64,000 nucleotides of DNA from Palleronia sp. LCG004 (GCF_032931615.1 NZ_CP136763.1:1-64000), one strand, 5' to 3'. Positions 8,079 through 16,942 are shown, numbered from the stretch's first letter. The notes: a model not told the origin generated them from the letters alone. Translations and numbers: made by a program.

Positions 8079-9104
8079 CTAATTTTCTTTATAGCTTCTT
8101 TTTCGCAAAGCCCCAAAAATCAATGCCTTCCAAGCATCACGTGACAGGGGAGAAATTTTGAGAGCTTTGATAAAATACCTTCGTGCCGTAGCTTGGTTTC
8201 CCGCTTTCCAAGCGCGCCAGCCCCAAGAAATCGCAAATTTTGTCCTTGACTGCGTGTCGTTACCAGGCCGCCAATCGTCAGTCACGATGTCCTGCTGCGG
8301 AAGACCTCGCCGGATCCGGGCATCGGCGCAGGCACGCCTCTTGCTGTCGTTCTGTTGATCCCGCCTCGTCCCGCTGATACTTGTCTCGAGCATGCGGTAG
8401 CGTAATAGAACTTCGTCGAGATTGGCGAGCCGCCCATGTTCTGCCAGTCGCAGCCAGAGATCCACATCTTCCGCGCTTTTGTAAGTCTCAATATAGCAGC
8501 CGACTTCACGGAAACGATCCGTGCGCATCATCACGGAAGGATGGCTGAGAGCCGCGACCCCGCTAAGGTTCAGCGCATCTACCGTCGGATGATCGAGCGG
8601 CGGCGTCGCCACATAGATCGGATTCCCCATCTCGTCGATATTCAGCCACCAAGTGCCGAGAGCACTCAACCCTGGCTCGGCATCCAAGCGCGCGACTTGA
8701 TGCAGGAACCTGTCTGACAAACTGATATCGTCGGCATCCATGCGCGCAAGATATTCGCCCTGCGCCATCTCTGCGAGTTCATTCAGCGTCGCGACAAGGC
8801 CGCGATTTTCGCGCGCGACGAAGCGGATCCGGGGATCGCGTGCAGCATACAACGAAACGATCTCGACGCTTCCATCCGTCGAGCCGTCATCAATGATCAG
8901 GAATTCAAAATCGGCGAAGCTCTGTCTGAGAATACTCTCGATGGCCTCTGCCAAGTACGCCTGCGCGTTATAGACTGGCAAGAGAACCGAGACGCGCGGA
9001 ACGTGCCGCAGGTTCGTCAGGCCAGCGGAAGCTCCCTCTTCTACGACGGAACTTGGCCAAGCGGATCGCCGCCCGGCAGCGTTGTTCACATTCTGTCGAT
9101 CCAT
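8079..9104 (-). CDS. glycosyltransferase family 2
   Basis: GT2 enzyme of about 341 aa. 'PRVSVLLPVYNAQAYLAEAI', 'ADFEFLIIDDGSTDGSVEIV' and 'GEYLARMDADDISLSDRF' (D-x-D metal site) are textbook GT-A motifs; 'HPSVMMRTDRFREVGCY' and 'SAEDVDLWLRLAEHG' (the ED catalytic-base region) follow. The C-terminus has 'RRYFIKALKISPLSRDAWKAL', a helical tail also found in the 1531-2469 enzyme. The ATG at 9104 is preferred over a TTG at 9131 because a GGAG run sits just upstream. The last 60 bases are AT-rich, continuous with the AT-rich patch that reaches into the pyruvyl transferase. It is probably co-transcribed with wecG. Confidence 0.88.
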   Translation of the reverse strand: MDRQNVNNAAGRRSAWPSSVVEEGASAGLTNLRHVPRVSVLLPVYNAQAYLAEAIESILRQSFADFEFLIIDDGSTDGSVEIVSLYAARDPRIRFVARENRGLVATLNELAEMAQGEYLARMDADDISLSDRFLHQVARLDAEPGLSALGTWWLNIDEMGNPIYVATPPLDHPTVDALNLSGVAALSHPSVMMRTDRFREVGCYIETYKSAEDVDLWLRLAEHGRLANLDEVLLRYRMLETSISGTRRDQQNDSKRRACADARIRRGLPQQDIVTDDWRPGNDTQSRTKFAISWGWRAWKAGNQATARRYFIKALKISPLSRDAWKALIFGALRKRSYKEN

Positions 9105-9185
9105 CGTCTCCGCTCTTCTCGAAAAACGCAACGATTGGGGATTCTCCCCACAACAACGGAAAAACTGTCTATGTCCGGAAAAAGT

Positions 9186-9989
9186 TCATCGATCTCCGGC
9201 GAAGGGGTTCCGATAGAGGCCGAGCTTCTGCTTCACGAGAAGCGGTACGACCGGGGGTTCGTGCACGACGTAGCGGTGCCAGCGCTGGCGCGGCTCCTTC
9301 ACAAGGCGATAGAGCCATTCGAAGCCCCATTCGGTCACCCATCCCGGCGGACGCCGGAACGTGCCTGCCTCGTAATCGATCGTGCCGCCTAAAGGCAGAT
9401 AAAGCTTCACGTTTTCGAACCGGTCACGATGGCGGATGATGAACTTTTCCTGCCGTCCACCGCCCAGACCCACAAGAAGCACGGTCGCCCCTGAGGCGTT
9501 CACGGCCTCGATCATCCGTTCGATCTCGGCCGGGTCGTCGTCGAAGTTGAAGGGCGGGGCATAGGTGCCTACCACGAATTCACGGCCGACCTTGGCATTG
9601 ATGTTCTTCGCCGCGACTTCCGGAATCCCCGGCTTTCCGCCCAGCAGGAACACCGTGACATCGGGATTGTCGCGGTGGCGTTGGTAGAAGCGCGGGAAGT
9701 AATCCGAACCCGACACCCGCTCGGGCACCGGTGTCCCAAGGAACTTCGTCGCAAAATAGAGGATCTGGCTGTCGCAGGTGATCACGTCGAACTGATCGAG
9801 GATGTCGTGGAATTCACGGTCCTTCTGAAGCTTCATGATCATGTCGACATGCAGCGTCAGCAACAATCCCTCGTCGAGTGTTTCGACCACCTCGTCCATC
9901 GTCACGTCGTGGACATAGGCGTTGAGGATCTTCACCTTCCGCCGCTCGGGGAAGGTCGGAGCCTCGGTCGAATGTGCCGTGTCGCTCAT
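9186..9989 (-). CDS. WecG/TagA/CpsF family glycosyltransferase (GT26)
   Basis: Peripheral-membrane GT26 enzyme of 267 aa, the family that adds N-acetylmannosamine(uronate) or a related sugar to an undecaprenyl-diphosphate-linked primer. Motifs in order are 'VKILNAYVHDVTMDEVVETL', 'VITCDSQILYFATKFLG' (the conserved Asp region), 'ERVSGSDYFPRF', 'VFLLGGKPGIPEVAAKNI', 'FVVGTYAPPF' and 'VLLVGLGGGRQEKFI', then the basic C-terminal membrane-anchoring tail 'KEPRQRWHRYVVHEPP'. Length is normal. The start ATG overlaps the stop of the upstream gene (ATGA, 9986-9989), indicating translational coupling. A much longer open frame upstream in the same frame lies over the neighbouring gene and is not coding. 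Confidence 0.9.
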   Translation of the reverse strand: MSDTAHSTEAPTFPERRKVKILNAYVHDVTMDEVVETLDEGLLLTLHVDMIMKLQKDREFHDILDQFDVITCDSQILYFATKFLGTPVPERVSGSDYFPRFYQRHRDNPDVTVFLLGGKPGIPEVAAKNINAKVGREFVVGTYAPPFNFDDDPAEIERMIEAVNASGATVLLVGLGGGRQEKFIIRHRDRFENVKLYLPLGGTIDYEAGTFRRPPGWVTEWGFEWLYRLVKEPRQRWHRYVVHEPPVVPLLVKQKLGLYRNPFAGDR

Positions 9990-10873
9990 TGCGCGGCCTG
10001 CGATGTGCCCACGGCACCCATGTATTTCTCGACGAGATCGCGGGTGTTCACGATATTGCCACGGCTCGACGCACCGAAGACGATCGACTGCACGTTCGGC
10101 AGTTCGGAAATCCATTCGATCGCCTCTTCGGGCGGGATCGCGCCCGACGCGTAGACCGACATGGCGATGGCGCGCAGCTTGCCGGTTCTGAGCGTCTCGA
10201 GATAGCGCTCGTGTCCGCCCGACATGCGAAAGCCGATCTTGTTGATGTTGGAGCAGATGATCGGGTTCTCGATCCCCTCCTTCGTCAACGCCTCGAAAAG
10301 CATCGGCATGTTCATCGTGATGAAGGCGGGCTCGGCTCCGTACTTCTCCTTCACGTGGTCGTGGAAGACCTTGAGCGCGCGGGTATAGCCCATGCCGAGC
10401 AGCAGGTCGGTGAAGACGTTCTGCATGAAGACGACCGGCGTGTTGAGCCCGCGGAACATCTTCATCTCGGCGTCGATCAGCACCTTGGCGATGCCCTCGA
10501 TGTCGCGCCCGGCAAGCGCCTTGCCGCCCGAGAGCGCCGTCCTGAGAAAGCCGTCCTCGGGCATGAAGTTGGTGATCGCGCCCAGCATGCCCAGATCCGT
10601 CACCGCATTGGCGTATTTGTGCGCGTAGGGCATGCAGGGATAGAAGACGAAATCCGGATAGCGGTCGGGGTTGTTGCGCACGATCTCGCAGATCTCGGAG
10701 ATGCGGTCGTGGGTCGTGCACATGAAGGTGCGGATCCCCGCATCGTAGGCCGCGTCGAGCACGGCCATGATGGCATCGGTACTCTGAAAGCGCATGGCCT
10801 GGGCGCGCGCCTTCTCCTCGGACATGTGGTTGATGCCGAAGAACTGGTTGTCGCCGAAGAGAAGTCTGTCCAT
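9986..10873 (-). CDS. conserved protein of unknown function, TIM-barrel/aldo-keto-reductase-like
   Basis: A 295-aa soluble protein I cannot assign to a characterised family. The start 'MDRLLFGDNQFFGINHMSEE', the following 'VLDAAYDAGIRTFMCTTHDRI' and the late 'LRAIAMSVYASGAIPPEEAIEWI' with 'VQSIVFGASSRGNI' have the rhythm of an aldo/keto-reductase-like TIM barrel (early 'A-x-GI-x-F' strand, late 'I-x-G-x-S' phosphate-loop strand). The usual DTA-x-x-YG catalytic stretch is replaced by 'CTTHDRI', so ordinary AKR activity is doubtful. It sits between a Gfo/Idh/MocA oxidoreductase and wecG with a 4-base overlap to the latter, so a role in making the nucleotide sugar used by WecG is a reasonable inference. 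Confidence 0.7.
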   Translation of the reverse strand: MDRLLFGDNQFFGINHMSEEKARAQAMRFQSTDAIMAVLDAAYDAGIRTFMCTTHDRISEICEIVRNNPDRYPDFVFYPCMPYAHKYANAVTDLGMLGAITNFMPEDGFLRTALSGGKALAGRDIEGIAKVLIDAEMKMFRGLNTPVVFMQNVFTDLLLGMGYTRALKVFHDHVKEKYGAEPAFITMNMPMLFEALTKEGIENPIICSNINKIGFRMSGGHERYLETLRTGKLRAIAMSVYASGAIPPEEAIEWISELPNVQSIVFGASSRGNIVNTRDLVEKYMGAVGTSQAAQ

Positions 10874-10893
10874 GACGTGATCCTTCCTGATCC

Positions 10894-12006
10894 TTAGCGG
10901 CCGAAGAGGCTGCGCCAGCCGCGCCCGCCTTCGGTCTTGCCCGCGACGACGGCAGGGGCCGGCGTGACGGACGCGGTACCGGGATTGCCCGCATCGTCGA
11001 CGATCATGGCGATGGTCTGGTCGGTCATCGCGGCCGAGCGGAAATCGTTCTCGCGCGCGCGTGTCTCGCCGGCGGCGACGGCCTCCACGAAATCCGCGAT
11101 CTGGGCGGAATATTCCTCGCCCCTGAGATAGAACCACGGATCCTCGGTCAGATCGGTGGTATAGCGCACGCTCCAGCCCGCGCCGTAATCCGGCAGCGCA
11201 TCCGACGCCTTGCGCAGATAGATCTGGCATTCCTGACGGTCTACATTCATCCGCCCGTTGGTGCCGATCAGGCTGATCTTGGTCGACATCTTGCGATGCG
11301 ATTCGTCCGACCAGTTGACCGAGAGCTGCGCCAGCTGTCCGCCCGGGAATTTCAGCGTCGAGAGGACTTCGTCATCGGTGCCGGCCGAAAAGATCGAGTT
11401 GAGATGACTGCCGCTCACCCGCTCGGGCGTACCGAAGACCCAGTTCAGGAGATTGAGCGGATGGGCCGCATAATCGTAGAGACAGCCACCGCCCTCGGCC
11501 TTCTGGGTGCGCCAGGTCTGCCGCTTGGGACGCAGCACGACGGGTCCGTAGGCTTCGGCCAGAATGTGATGAATATCGCCGAGAGCGCCCGAGGCGAGGA
11601 CCTTCTGCATTTCCTTGAACGCGCCGACATAGCGGTAGTGATAGCCCACCTGCCCGATCAGTCCCTTTTCCTCGGCCAAACTTGCCAGCGCGTCGCCCTC
11701 GCGCCAGTCGAGGCAGAAGGGCTTTTCACAAAAGACGTGGATCCCGCGCTCGAGCGCCGCACGTACCATGCTCGCGTGATGACGCGAGGGCGTGGCGATC
11801 ACGACGGCATCGAGCGTCTCCTCGGCCAGCATCTTGTCGTAGCTCTTGTAGAGAGTGTTGGGCAAGTTCTTGCCCAGCACGTCGATGAGAAACCCGGTCG
11901 CGTCGCAGGCGACACAGTCGACATCGGGATGGGCGTTGACGATGGAAAAGTGCGACAGGCCCATCTTGCCCAGTCCCACAACGGCGATCTTGGTCTTTCG
12001 GCTCAT
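10894..12006 (-). CDS. Gfo/Idh/MocA family oxidoreductase
   Basis: NAD(P)-dependent sugar oxidoreductase of 370 aa. The N-terminal Rossmann fold opens with 'KIAVVGLGKMGLSHFSIVNA' (GxGxxG), followed by 'DAVVIATPSRHHASMV' and the family's 'HVFCEKPFCLDW' (EKP motif, catalytic Lys). 'GQVGYHYRYVGAFKEMQKVL' and 'GGGCLYDYAAHPLNLLNWVFG' belong to the C-terminal alpha/beta domain, where the family's conserved Asp/His are found. In O-antigen and exopolysaccharide loci such enzymes oxidise UDP-sugars at C3 or C6. It lies about 20 bases before the TIM-barrel-like gene on the same strand, so it is probably in the operon with wecG. The exact substrate is unknown. Confidence 0.9.
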   Translation of the reverse strand: MSRKTKIAVVGLGKMGLSHFSIVNAHPDVDCVACDATGFLIDVLGKNLPNTLYKSYDKMLAEETLDAVVIATPSRHHASMVRAALERGIHVFCEKPFCLDWREGDALASLAEEKGLIGQVGYHYRYVGAFKEMQKVLASGALGDIHHILAEAYGPVVLRPKRQTWRTQKAEGGGCLYDYAAHPLNLLNWVFGTPERVSGSHLNSIFSAGTDDEVLSTLKFPGGQLAQLSVNWSDESHRKMSTKISLIGTNGRMNVDRQECQIYLRKASDALPDYGAGWSVRYTTDLTEDPWFYLRGEEYSAQIADFVEAVAAGETRARENDFRSAAMTDQTIAMIVDDAGNPGTASVTPAPAVVAGKTEGGRGWRSLFGR

Positions 12007-12130
12007 GCGGCTACTCGTTTTTGGAAGGGAGACGGACCGGCTCCGGATCTATCTCGATTTCGTTGCGGATCTCTTCACACGCTTTCTGCGGTGCGGCAAC
12101 GGTTCCTGGGGCCGATCACGACGAAGTCGA

Positions 12131-12982
12131 TCATATCGATAGCCCCGTCAAGCCCGGCAACCGCGCGCGATCGTCGACGAAGAAGCTCTCAGCCTCCTCG
12201 ACGTCGGTAAACGTGACCTCTGGGGCAGGCTGAACAAGGAACCGCGCCTTGAGGGACCGGCGAAGATCCGACGGGACAATCCGGCGCAGCGCACTTCTGA
12301 GACCGGCCATCTTGTGGAACCGGCGCCCCGCCGGGTTGAGCTCGTGGGCGAGGTTGCGATCCCCTTCATCGATCTCGGTCGACATCCCTTCGGAGGAAAG
12401 GCCCAGAAAGGTACAGGTCTTGTCGAGCGCGGTTGCGGGATCGCGCGTCAACTCCGCGAAGTCGAGAAACAGAAATTGATCAGGCGCGAAAACCTCGAGA
12501 TAGCGGTCGATCTGGTCGGCATAGCGCCCCGCAAGAACCAGCATTGGATCCTCGCGCAGCGCGCCTGCAAGCGAGACAGGCCCCTCGGGTGCGCCAATCC
12601 GGCGGCGGTTGTGCCGATAGGCCGATTTCGCGCGAGCGACCGGGTCGCGCAGGATATAGATGAGCTTCGCCTCGGGCGCGATCTCGGCGATGCGTCGCGG
12701 CACGGGCGCGAGAAGGCCTGGCGCGCCTTCCCGATCGAGATCGCGGGCGGGCCTGAGAAAGCTGTAGGTCGTCGATGCGTCGACACGGATCGGGGCATCA
12801 GGGTCGCAAAAGCAGCGTGCATAGGCATCCATGTCATCGACATGATCCCCGCTCAGAAAATGCGGCTCTTTCGGGTGCGAGACGCAGACCGAAGCATGCC
12901 GGTCGAGCATGGCGGCGAGATAGGTGGTCCCGGCCTTCTGGGCACCGATGAGGAACGTGTTGGCAACAGGACTGGACGGCAT
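12131..12982 (-). CDS. PAPS-dependent sulfotransferase
   Basis: Protein of 283 aa with the sulfotransferase domain. 'NTFLIGAQKAGTTYLAAML' near residue 10 is the 5'-phosphosulfate-binding loop. 'KLIYILRDPVARAKSAYRHN' (about residues 108-127) is the 3'-phosphate-binding region with the R-D-P and Ser. A C-terminal 'FLFLDFAELTRDPATALDKTCTFLGL' is typical of the family. It would transfer sulfate from PAPS to a hydroxyl of the polysaccharide. It is the first gene of the minus-strand operon running to 7082 and is divergent from the 13166 GT2. A second, unrelated-looking sulfotransferase lies at 59008-59982, so a sulfated glycan is likely on this replicon. Confidence 0.88.
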   Translation of the reverse strand: MPSSPVANTFLIGAQKAGTTYLAAMLDRHASVCVSHPKEPHFLSGDHVDDMDAYARCFCDPDAPIRVDASTTYSFLRPARDLDREGAPGLLAPVPRRIAEIAPEAKLIYILRDPVARAKSAYRHNRRRIGAPEGPVSLAGALREDPMLVLAGRYADQIDRYLEVFAPDQFLFLDFAELTRDPATALDKTCTFLGLSSEGMSTEIDEGDRNLAHELNPAGRRFHKMAGLRSALRRIVPSDLRRSLKARFLVQPAPEVTFTDVEEAESFFVDDRARLPGLTGLSI

Positions 12983-13165
12983 TTTCGCGATCTTCTCTCT
13001 TGTGCCCCCCGCCCCCGGCTTCTATCGCTTCCGCCTTGCAAAATGGAAGCACGGATCGCGGAAAAATCGCCTCAAGTCGATCACGGAGAGCGGAAAATCT
13101 CCCCGCGAGCTTGGCAAACGGACCACGTTGCGGGAATGTCCGCGCATCATTCGGAGGTCGATCTG

Positions 13166-14188
13166 ATGACCTATTCTGCAGGCGGCGGCATCGTCGTCGC
13201 GATCGTGAGCTACGGGACGTCGGAGCTCGTCCTGCAGGCGCTTCCCGCCTTGCAGGAGGAATTGTCGCATTTCCCGCGCGCCCGGACCTTCGTGGTCGAC
13301 AACGCCTCCCCCGATAACGACGGGGAAGCCCTCGCCCGTGGGATCGCGGCGATGGATGGCACGGGCCCCGAGATCACCTTTCTGCCCTCGCCGATCAACG
13401 GCGGCTTCGCGGCCGGCAACAACGTGGCCTTCGCCGCGATCCGCGGAATGGAATGGCAACCGGAGGCGATCCTGCTGCTCAATCCCGACGCCGAGGTACG
13501 CCCCGGATCCATTCGCGAAATGCTGCGCGTGATGCGCGAGACGCCCGAAGCGGGTTTCGTGGGCCCGCGGGTGGAAAACCCGGACGGAAGCTCGTGGATC
13601 GGTGCATTCAACTTTCCTTCGATGGCGGGGGAAATCTACGGGCAGCTCGGCCTCGACATCCTTGCGCGTCGCGCCCGGTCGACCATTCCCGACAGCGACG
13701 TACCCGTGCGCGCGGACTGGGTGACCGGCACCGCCGTGCTGATCCGGCACGAAACGTTCAAAGACCTAGGCGACATGGATGACGGCTATTTCCTTTATTA
13801 CGAGGAAGTCGACTACATGCTGCAGGGGGCGCGAGCCGGCTGGCAGAGCTGGCATGCACCGGATGCGCGTGTCGTCCATATCGCGGGGGCCGCCACAGGC
13901 GTGCAGGATCGCACCGTCCGCAAGGGGCGGATGCCCGCCTACTGGTTCCAGGCCTGGGCGCGGTATTTCGCCAAGAACCACGGGGCGGGCTATGCACGCG
14001 CCACGGCACTCGGCCGGATCGGCGCGGTATGGCTTGGCGATCTGCAGCGTCGCCTGCGCGGCAAGGGCTCGCCGCGTCCCGAAGGCTATCTGCGCGATTT
14101 TGCCGCTCGCGTAGCCTTCGCGCGCCTCTCGCCACCGCCCGTGTCGGATCGTGCCCGGATCCCGGGCGGCGGATATCGTCCTTCCTGA
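13166..14188 (+). CDS. glycosyltransferase family 2 (rhamnosyltransferase-like)
   Basis: GT2 enzyme of 340 aa of the subgroup often annotated as dTDP-rhamnosyl transferase. Motifs: 'IVVAIVSYGTSELVLQAL', 'TFVVDNASPDNDGEAL', 'NGGFAAGNNVAFAAI' (the NxGFaaGnN block), 'ILLLNPDAEVRPGSIREML' (the DxD-like N-P-D), 'VTGTAVLIRHETFKDLGDMDD' and 'YYEEVDYMLQGARAGW' (the E-x-VD catalytic-base region). The ATG at 13166 has a GGAGG Shine-Dalgarno 8 bases upstream, which favours it over the ATG at 13136. It is followed after 18 bases by the acetyltransferase, so the two form a small plus-strand operon. Confidence 0.9.
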   Translation: MTYSAGGGIVVAIVSYGTSELVLQALPALQEELSHFPRARTFVVDNASPDNDGEALARGIAAMDGTGPEITFLPSPINGGFAAGNNVAFAAIRGMEWQPEAILLLNPDAEVRPGSIREMLRVMRETPEAGFVGPRVENPDGSSWIGAFNFPSMAGEIYGQLGLDILARRARSTIPDSDVPVRADWVTGTAVLIRHETFKDLGDMDDGYFLYYEEVDYMLQGARAGWQSWHAPDARVVHIAGAATGVQDRTVRKGRMPAYWFQAWARYFAKNHGAGYARATALGRIGAVWLGDLQRRLRGKGSPRPEGYLRDFAARVAFARLSPPPVSDRARIPGGGYRPS

Positions 14189-14206
14189 ACCTCTAAAGGG
14201 CCCCTA

Positions 14207-14821
14207 ATGTCCCTCGTCTCCGAAGATTTCCTGCGTGCCGAGCGTGAGATGGCAATCCCGCCCGTTTCCGAGCGCGGGAGACGCAACGAAAATCCCGAGG
14301 GGATCGGGTTCTGGGCACTCGTTGCCGAGGATTTTCGCACCCACGAAAGCCGGATCTTCGAGCAGGGATTCTGGGCCGTATTCAGCAACCGCTTTGGCAA
14401 TTGGCGCATGGGACAACCAAAGATCATCCGCGCACCCTGCACGGTTCTCTACATGATCCTCTTCAAGGCGGTGGAGATCCTGGGTGGCATCTCGCTGTGG
14501 TACACCGTCAAGCTCGGCCGCCGCGTCCGCATCTGGCACCATAGCGGCATCGTGCTGAGCGCGCGGGCGATCGGCGACGACGTCCATATCCGGCAAAACA
14601 CCACGATGGGGATCCGGCGGCGCGACCGAACGGCAGATCTGCCGATCGTCCGGGCCGGCGTCGATATCGGTGCGGGAGCCTGTATCGTCGGAGCAGTGGT
14701 GATCGGAGAAGGTGCCCGGATCGGAGCCAATTCCGTCATCTTCAACGACGTGCCGAACGGGGGATCGGCGATAGGCAATCCGGCCCTGATAACCCCGCCA
14801 CGTGTCGACGCCGGGGGCTGA
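14207..14821 (+). CDS. serine O-acetyltransferase-like hexapeptide acetyltransferase
   Basis: A 204-aa acyl-CoA-dependent O-acetyltransferase of the left-handed beta-helix (hexapeptide) class, closest in style to CysE-like enzymes of polysaccharide loci. An N-terminal helical half (residues 1-100, 'GFWALVAEDFRTHESRIFEQGFW') is followed by hexapeptide repeats 'VHIRQNTTMGI', 'VDIGAGACIVGAVVIGEGARIGANSVIFNDV' and the terminal 'SAIGNPALI'. His at 'WHHSG' is placed like the CysE catalytic His. Its setting behind a GT2 in an exopolysaccharide cluster indicates glycan acetylation rather than cysteine synthesis (inference). The short basic insert 'GIRRRDRTADLPIV' is compatible with either. Confidence 0.85.
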   Translation: MSLVSEDFLRAEREMAIPPVSERGRRNENPEGIGFWALVAEDFRTHESRIFEQGFWAVFSNRFGNWRMGQPKIIRAPCTVLYMILFKAVEILGGISLWYTVKLGRRVRIWHHSGIVLSARAIGDDVHIRQNTTMGIRRRDRTADLPIVRAGVDIGAGACIVGAVVIGEGARIGANSVIFNDVPNGGSAIGNPALITPPRVDAGG

Positions 14822-14887
14822 GGCACCTTTCGATCAGATGCGATGACGCGCATTTGGCCTAGATCCAGCCTCGACCATTCAGCTCCT

Positions 14888-16171
14888 TCAGAAGGGCGAA
14901 ACGAAGCTGCGGCCGATCTGGACGAAGACGCTTTCCGAGCTTGCGCTGCCCAGATCGTCCTCTTCGCGGAAGGTATGGCTCAGCCCTCCGGTCAGGCTCC
15001 AGTCACGGGTAAGCTGGCGCGAGAGAGTTGCCGAGACGCGGCCGGTCGTATCCGTCGCATCGATATCGAGATCCTCGGTCCGGGCGAATTGCGCGTTGAT
15101 CCCCAGCGAGGTCAGCCGCGACAGCGAACGGGTATAGCCGGCCGAAAGGACAGTGTTGGCCGTCTCGCCCTCCTCCGGATCACTGCTGACGGCCCGGCGG
15201 AAGGTCACGTTCACGTTCGAGACCGGATCGAGCGGCTGGGAATATGCGGCCGAGCCGTTCCAGGTCAGATCGTCGTTCGCGGTCTGCACCAGGCCGAGAT
15301 TGAGGCTGAGCCGCCCCTCGCCCGCAAAATCCCGCGCGATGCCGCCCGAAAGGCCGATCCGGGTCCCTTCATCCACGCGGTTGACGTCGAAGGAGGTGCT
15401 GTAGGTCACGATAGCCTGACGGTAATCGACACCGAAACCGAGCCCCGTCGTCTCCTCGACGTCGTCGCCTTCCTCCGCATAGCGGTATCGCAAGGTGGTG
15501 GAAGTGCTGATCACGGGATTGAGGTCGATCCGCCCCGTGACGCTCGCATTGAAGTCGCGCGCATCCTCGAGTGTCGATCCCTCGCTCAGATCGGAATAGC
15601 TCACGTCCCGCCCCGACAGGGAGACGCTCACGCCATAGGGTCCGTCAGTGCCGTAGGAGAGCGTGGTGTTGACGCGCAGGCTCTCGCGCGTGCCGGTACG
15701 TTCGAATGCATCCTCGAAATCGTTGAAATCCGGAGGAAGCTCGCCGGTCTCGTCGACGAAATCCGTGAGGTCGAACGCGTCGAGATAATCCACGTCCTGG
15801 CTCGAATAGCCCGCCCCGAAGGAGAAGCCGGAATTGGCTCCGCGCCGGTCGTAGCTGAGCGAGGCATCGGGCCCCTCGAAACCGCTGGACTCGGTATCCC
15901 GGAAATCCTCGCGGTAGAGCCCCCCGAGTTGCAATCCGAGCGTCGAGATCGGCGTGGCACTCGTGATTCCGAAGCCGAGACGCGTCGTCGACAGGAGTGC
16001 CGATTCATCCTCGACCCCGGGATCGAGATCGACATTGCTGTTGGCCTCGAAGCGCTGCGAGAGATCGAACGAGACGAGACGCCCGCCCTCCTGGGCCATG
16101 ACCGGTCCCGTCACGAAGGCGGGCGCGAGGAGCACGGCGAGACTGCCGAGCGTCGGGCGAGCGAGGATCAT
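14888..16171 (-). CDS. outer-membrane beta-barrel protein of the exosortase/EPS locus
   Basis: Secreted protein of 427 aa. The signal peptide ends near 'TGPVMA|QEGGR', then comes a chain of alternating-polarity strands rich in 'G-x-x-x-x-YS', 'SFGAGYSSQDV' and 'TSTTLRYRYAEEGD', and the protein ends with 'VFVQIGRSFVSPF', whose C-terminal Phe is the classic outer-membrane barrel signal for the Bam machinery. Large barrels of this sort accompany exosortase-linked polysaccharide export genes (the PEP-CTERM-associated outer-membrane protein family). It starts 10 bases after the Wza-like gene on the same strand. Proposed role: outer-membrane conduit or anchor for the exopolysaccharide. Confidence 0.82.
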   Translation of the reverse strand: MILARPTLGSLAVLLAPAFVTGPVMAQEGGRLVSFDLSQRFEANSNVDLDPGVEDESALLSTTRLGFGITSATPISTLGLQLGGLYREDFRDTESSGFEGPDASLSYDRRGANSGFSFGAGYSSQDVDYLDAFDLTDFVDETGELPPDFNDFEDAFERTGTRESLRVNTTLSYGTDGPYGVSVSLSGRDVSYSDLSEGSTLEDARDFNASVTGRIDLNPVISTSTTLRYRYAEEGDDVEETTGLGFGVDYRQAIVTYSTSFDVNRVDEGTRIGLSGGIARDFAGEGRLSLNLGLVQTANDDLTWNGSAAYSQPLDPVSNVNVTFRRAVSSDPEEGETANTVLSAGYTRSLSRLTSLGINAQFARTEDLDIDATDTTGRVSATLSRQLTRDWSLTGGLSHTFREEDDLGSASSESVFVQIGRSFVSPF

Positions 16172-16181
16172 CCGGGCGCGC

Positions 16182-16802
16182 CTATTCGAAGAGGCGGCGG
16201 GTCGGCACGATGAAGGTATCGCCCGGCGCGACCATGAGCTGTCCGTTGGGGCTCGTCCCGTTTTCGATAGCCTTGTAGTTCAGGCGGTAGATCTGCGGCA
16301 CGCCCTGCGCATCGGTGCGACGCAGCTGGATCCGCTTGGTGGCGGCGAAATCGCTGAAGCCTCCGGCAAGCGCGAAGGCCTGCAGGATCGTCGTGCCGGG
16401 CTCGACCTGGATGAGGCCGGAATTGGCGATCTCGCCCAGCATGTAGACATTGTACGTTTCGGGTTCGACCGGTTCCTGGGGGACCCGAGGCTCTTCTTGG
16501 GCGAGCGATGAAAGGCCGACGAAGACACTGGGCGTGACGGCGAAATCGTCCTCGAGCGCGGCTGTCAGGGTCGACTGGATCTGTTCGATCGTGCGTCCGC
16601 CCGCGCGGATGTTGCCTGCGAGAGGAAAGGAGATCTGCCCGTCGGGCGAGATCAGGACGTCACGGTTCAGCGACGGATCCTCGATCACCTCGACGCGTAC
16701 GACATCACCGGGCCGCAGGCGGTAATCCTGTGCCCCGGCCTCGCCGGGCGCGAGCGCCACGAATGACAGGATGGCGAAAGCGGTCGCCCAAAGCAGTTTC
16801 AT
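16182..16802 (-). CDS. polysaccharide export protein (Wza/EpsE-like)
   Basis: A 206-aa secreted protein with a signal peptide ending 'GEAGA|QDYRL'. The poly_export domain starts at once: 'YRLRPGDVVRVEVIEDPSLN', 'VLISPDGQISFPLAGNIRAGGRTIEQIQSTL', then a SLBB-like segment 'YNVYMLGEIANSGLIQVEPGTTILQAFALAGGFSDFA' and 'NGQLMVAPGDTFIVP'. The protein is shorter than E. coli Wza (one SLBB unit, no C-terminal amphipathic pore helix) and lacks an obvious lipobox Cys, so it probably cooperates with the adjacent beta-barrel. The ATG at 16802 gives a proper signal peptide; an in-frame codon at 16865 would not. Confidence 0.9.
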   Translation of the reverse strand: MKLLWATAFAILSFVALAPGEAGAQDYRLRPGDVVRVEVIEDPSLNRDVLISPDGQISFPLAGNIRAGGRTIEQIQSTLTAALEDDFAVTPSVFVGLSSLAQEEPRVPQEPVEPETYNVYMLGEIANSGLIQVEPGTTILQAFALAGGFSDFAATKRIQLRRTDAQGVPQIYRLNYKAIENGTSPNGQLMVAPGDTFIVPTRRLFE

Positions 16803-16942
16803 TGACAATCTCCGATGAGAGTCGACTTCACCGGCGAGACTGGCAGAGTTTCGCCGGGAAATCATGGCGTCGCGCGGATGTTGCGACGTGTGTAGGGAAT
16901 GCCGTGCCTTATCGGCAACTCCCCGTCCTAGGTTGCGGCGGA

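Noticed and set aside
9990..10994. Extension of the wecG frame upstream as one 602-codon gene
   Set aside because: The upstream part overlaps the better supported TIM-barrel-like gene in another frame and is Arg-rich noise; wecG begins at the ATGA overlap.
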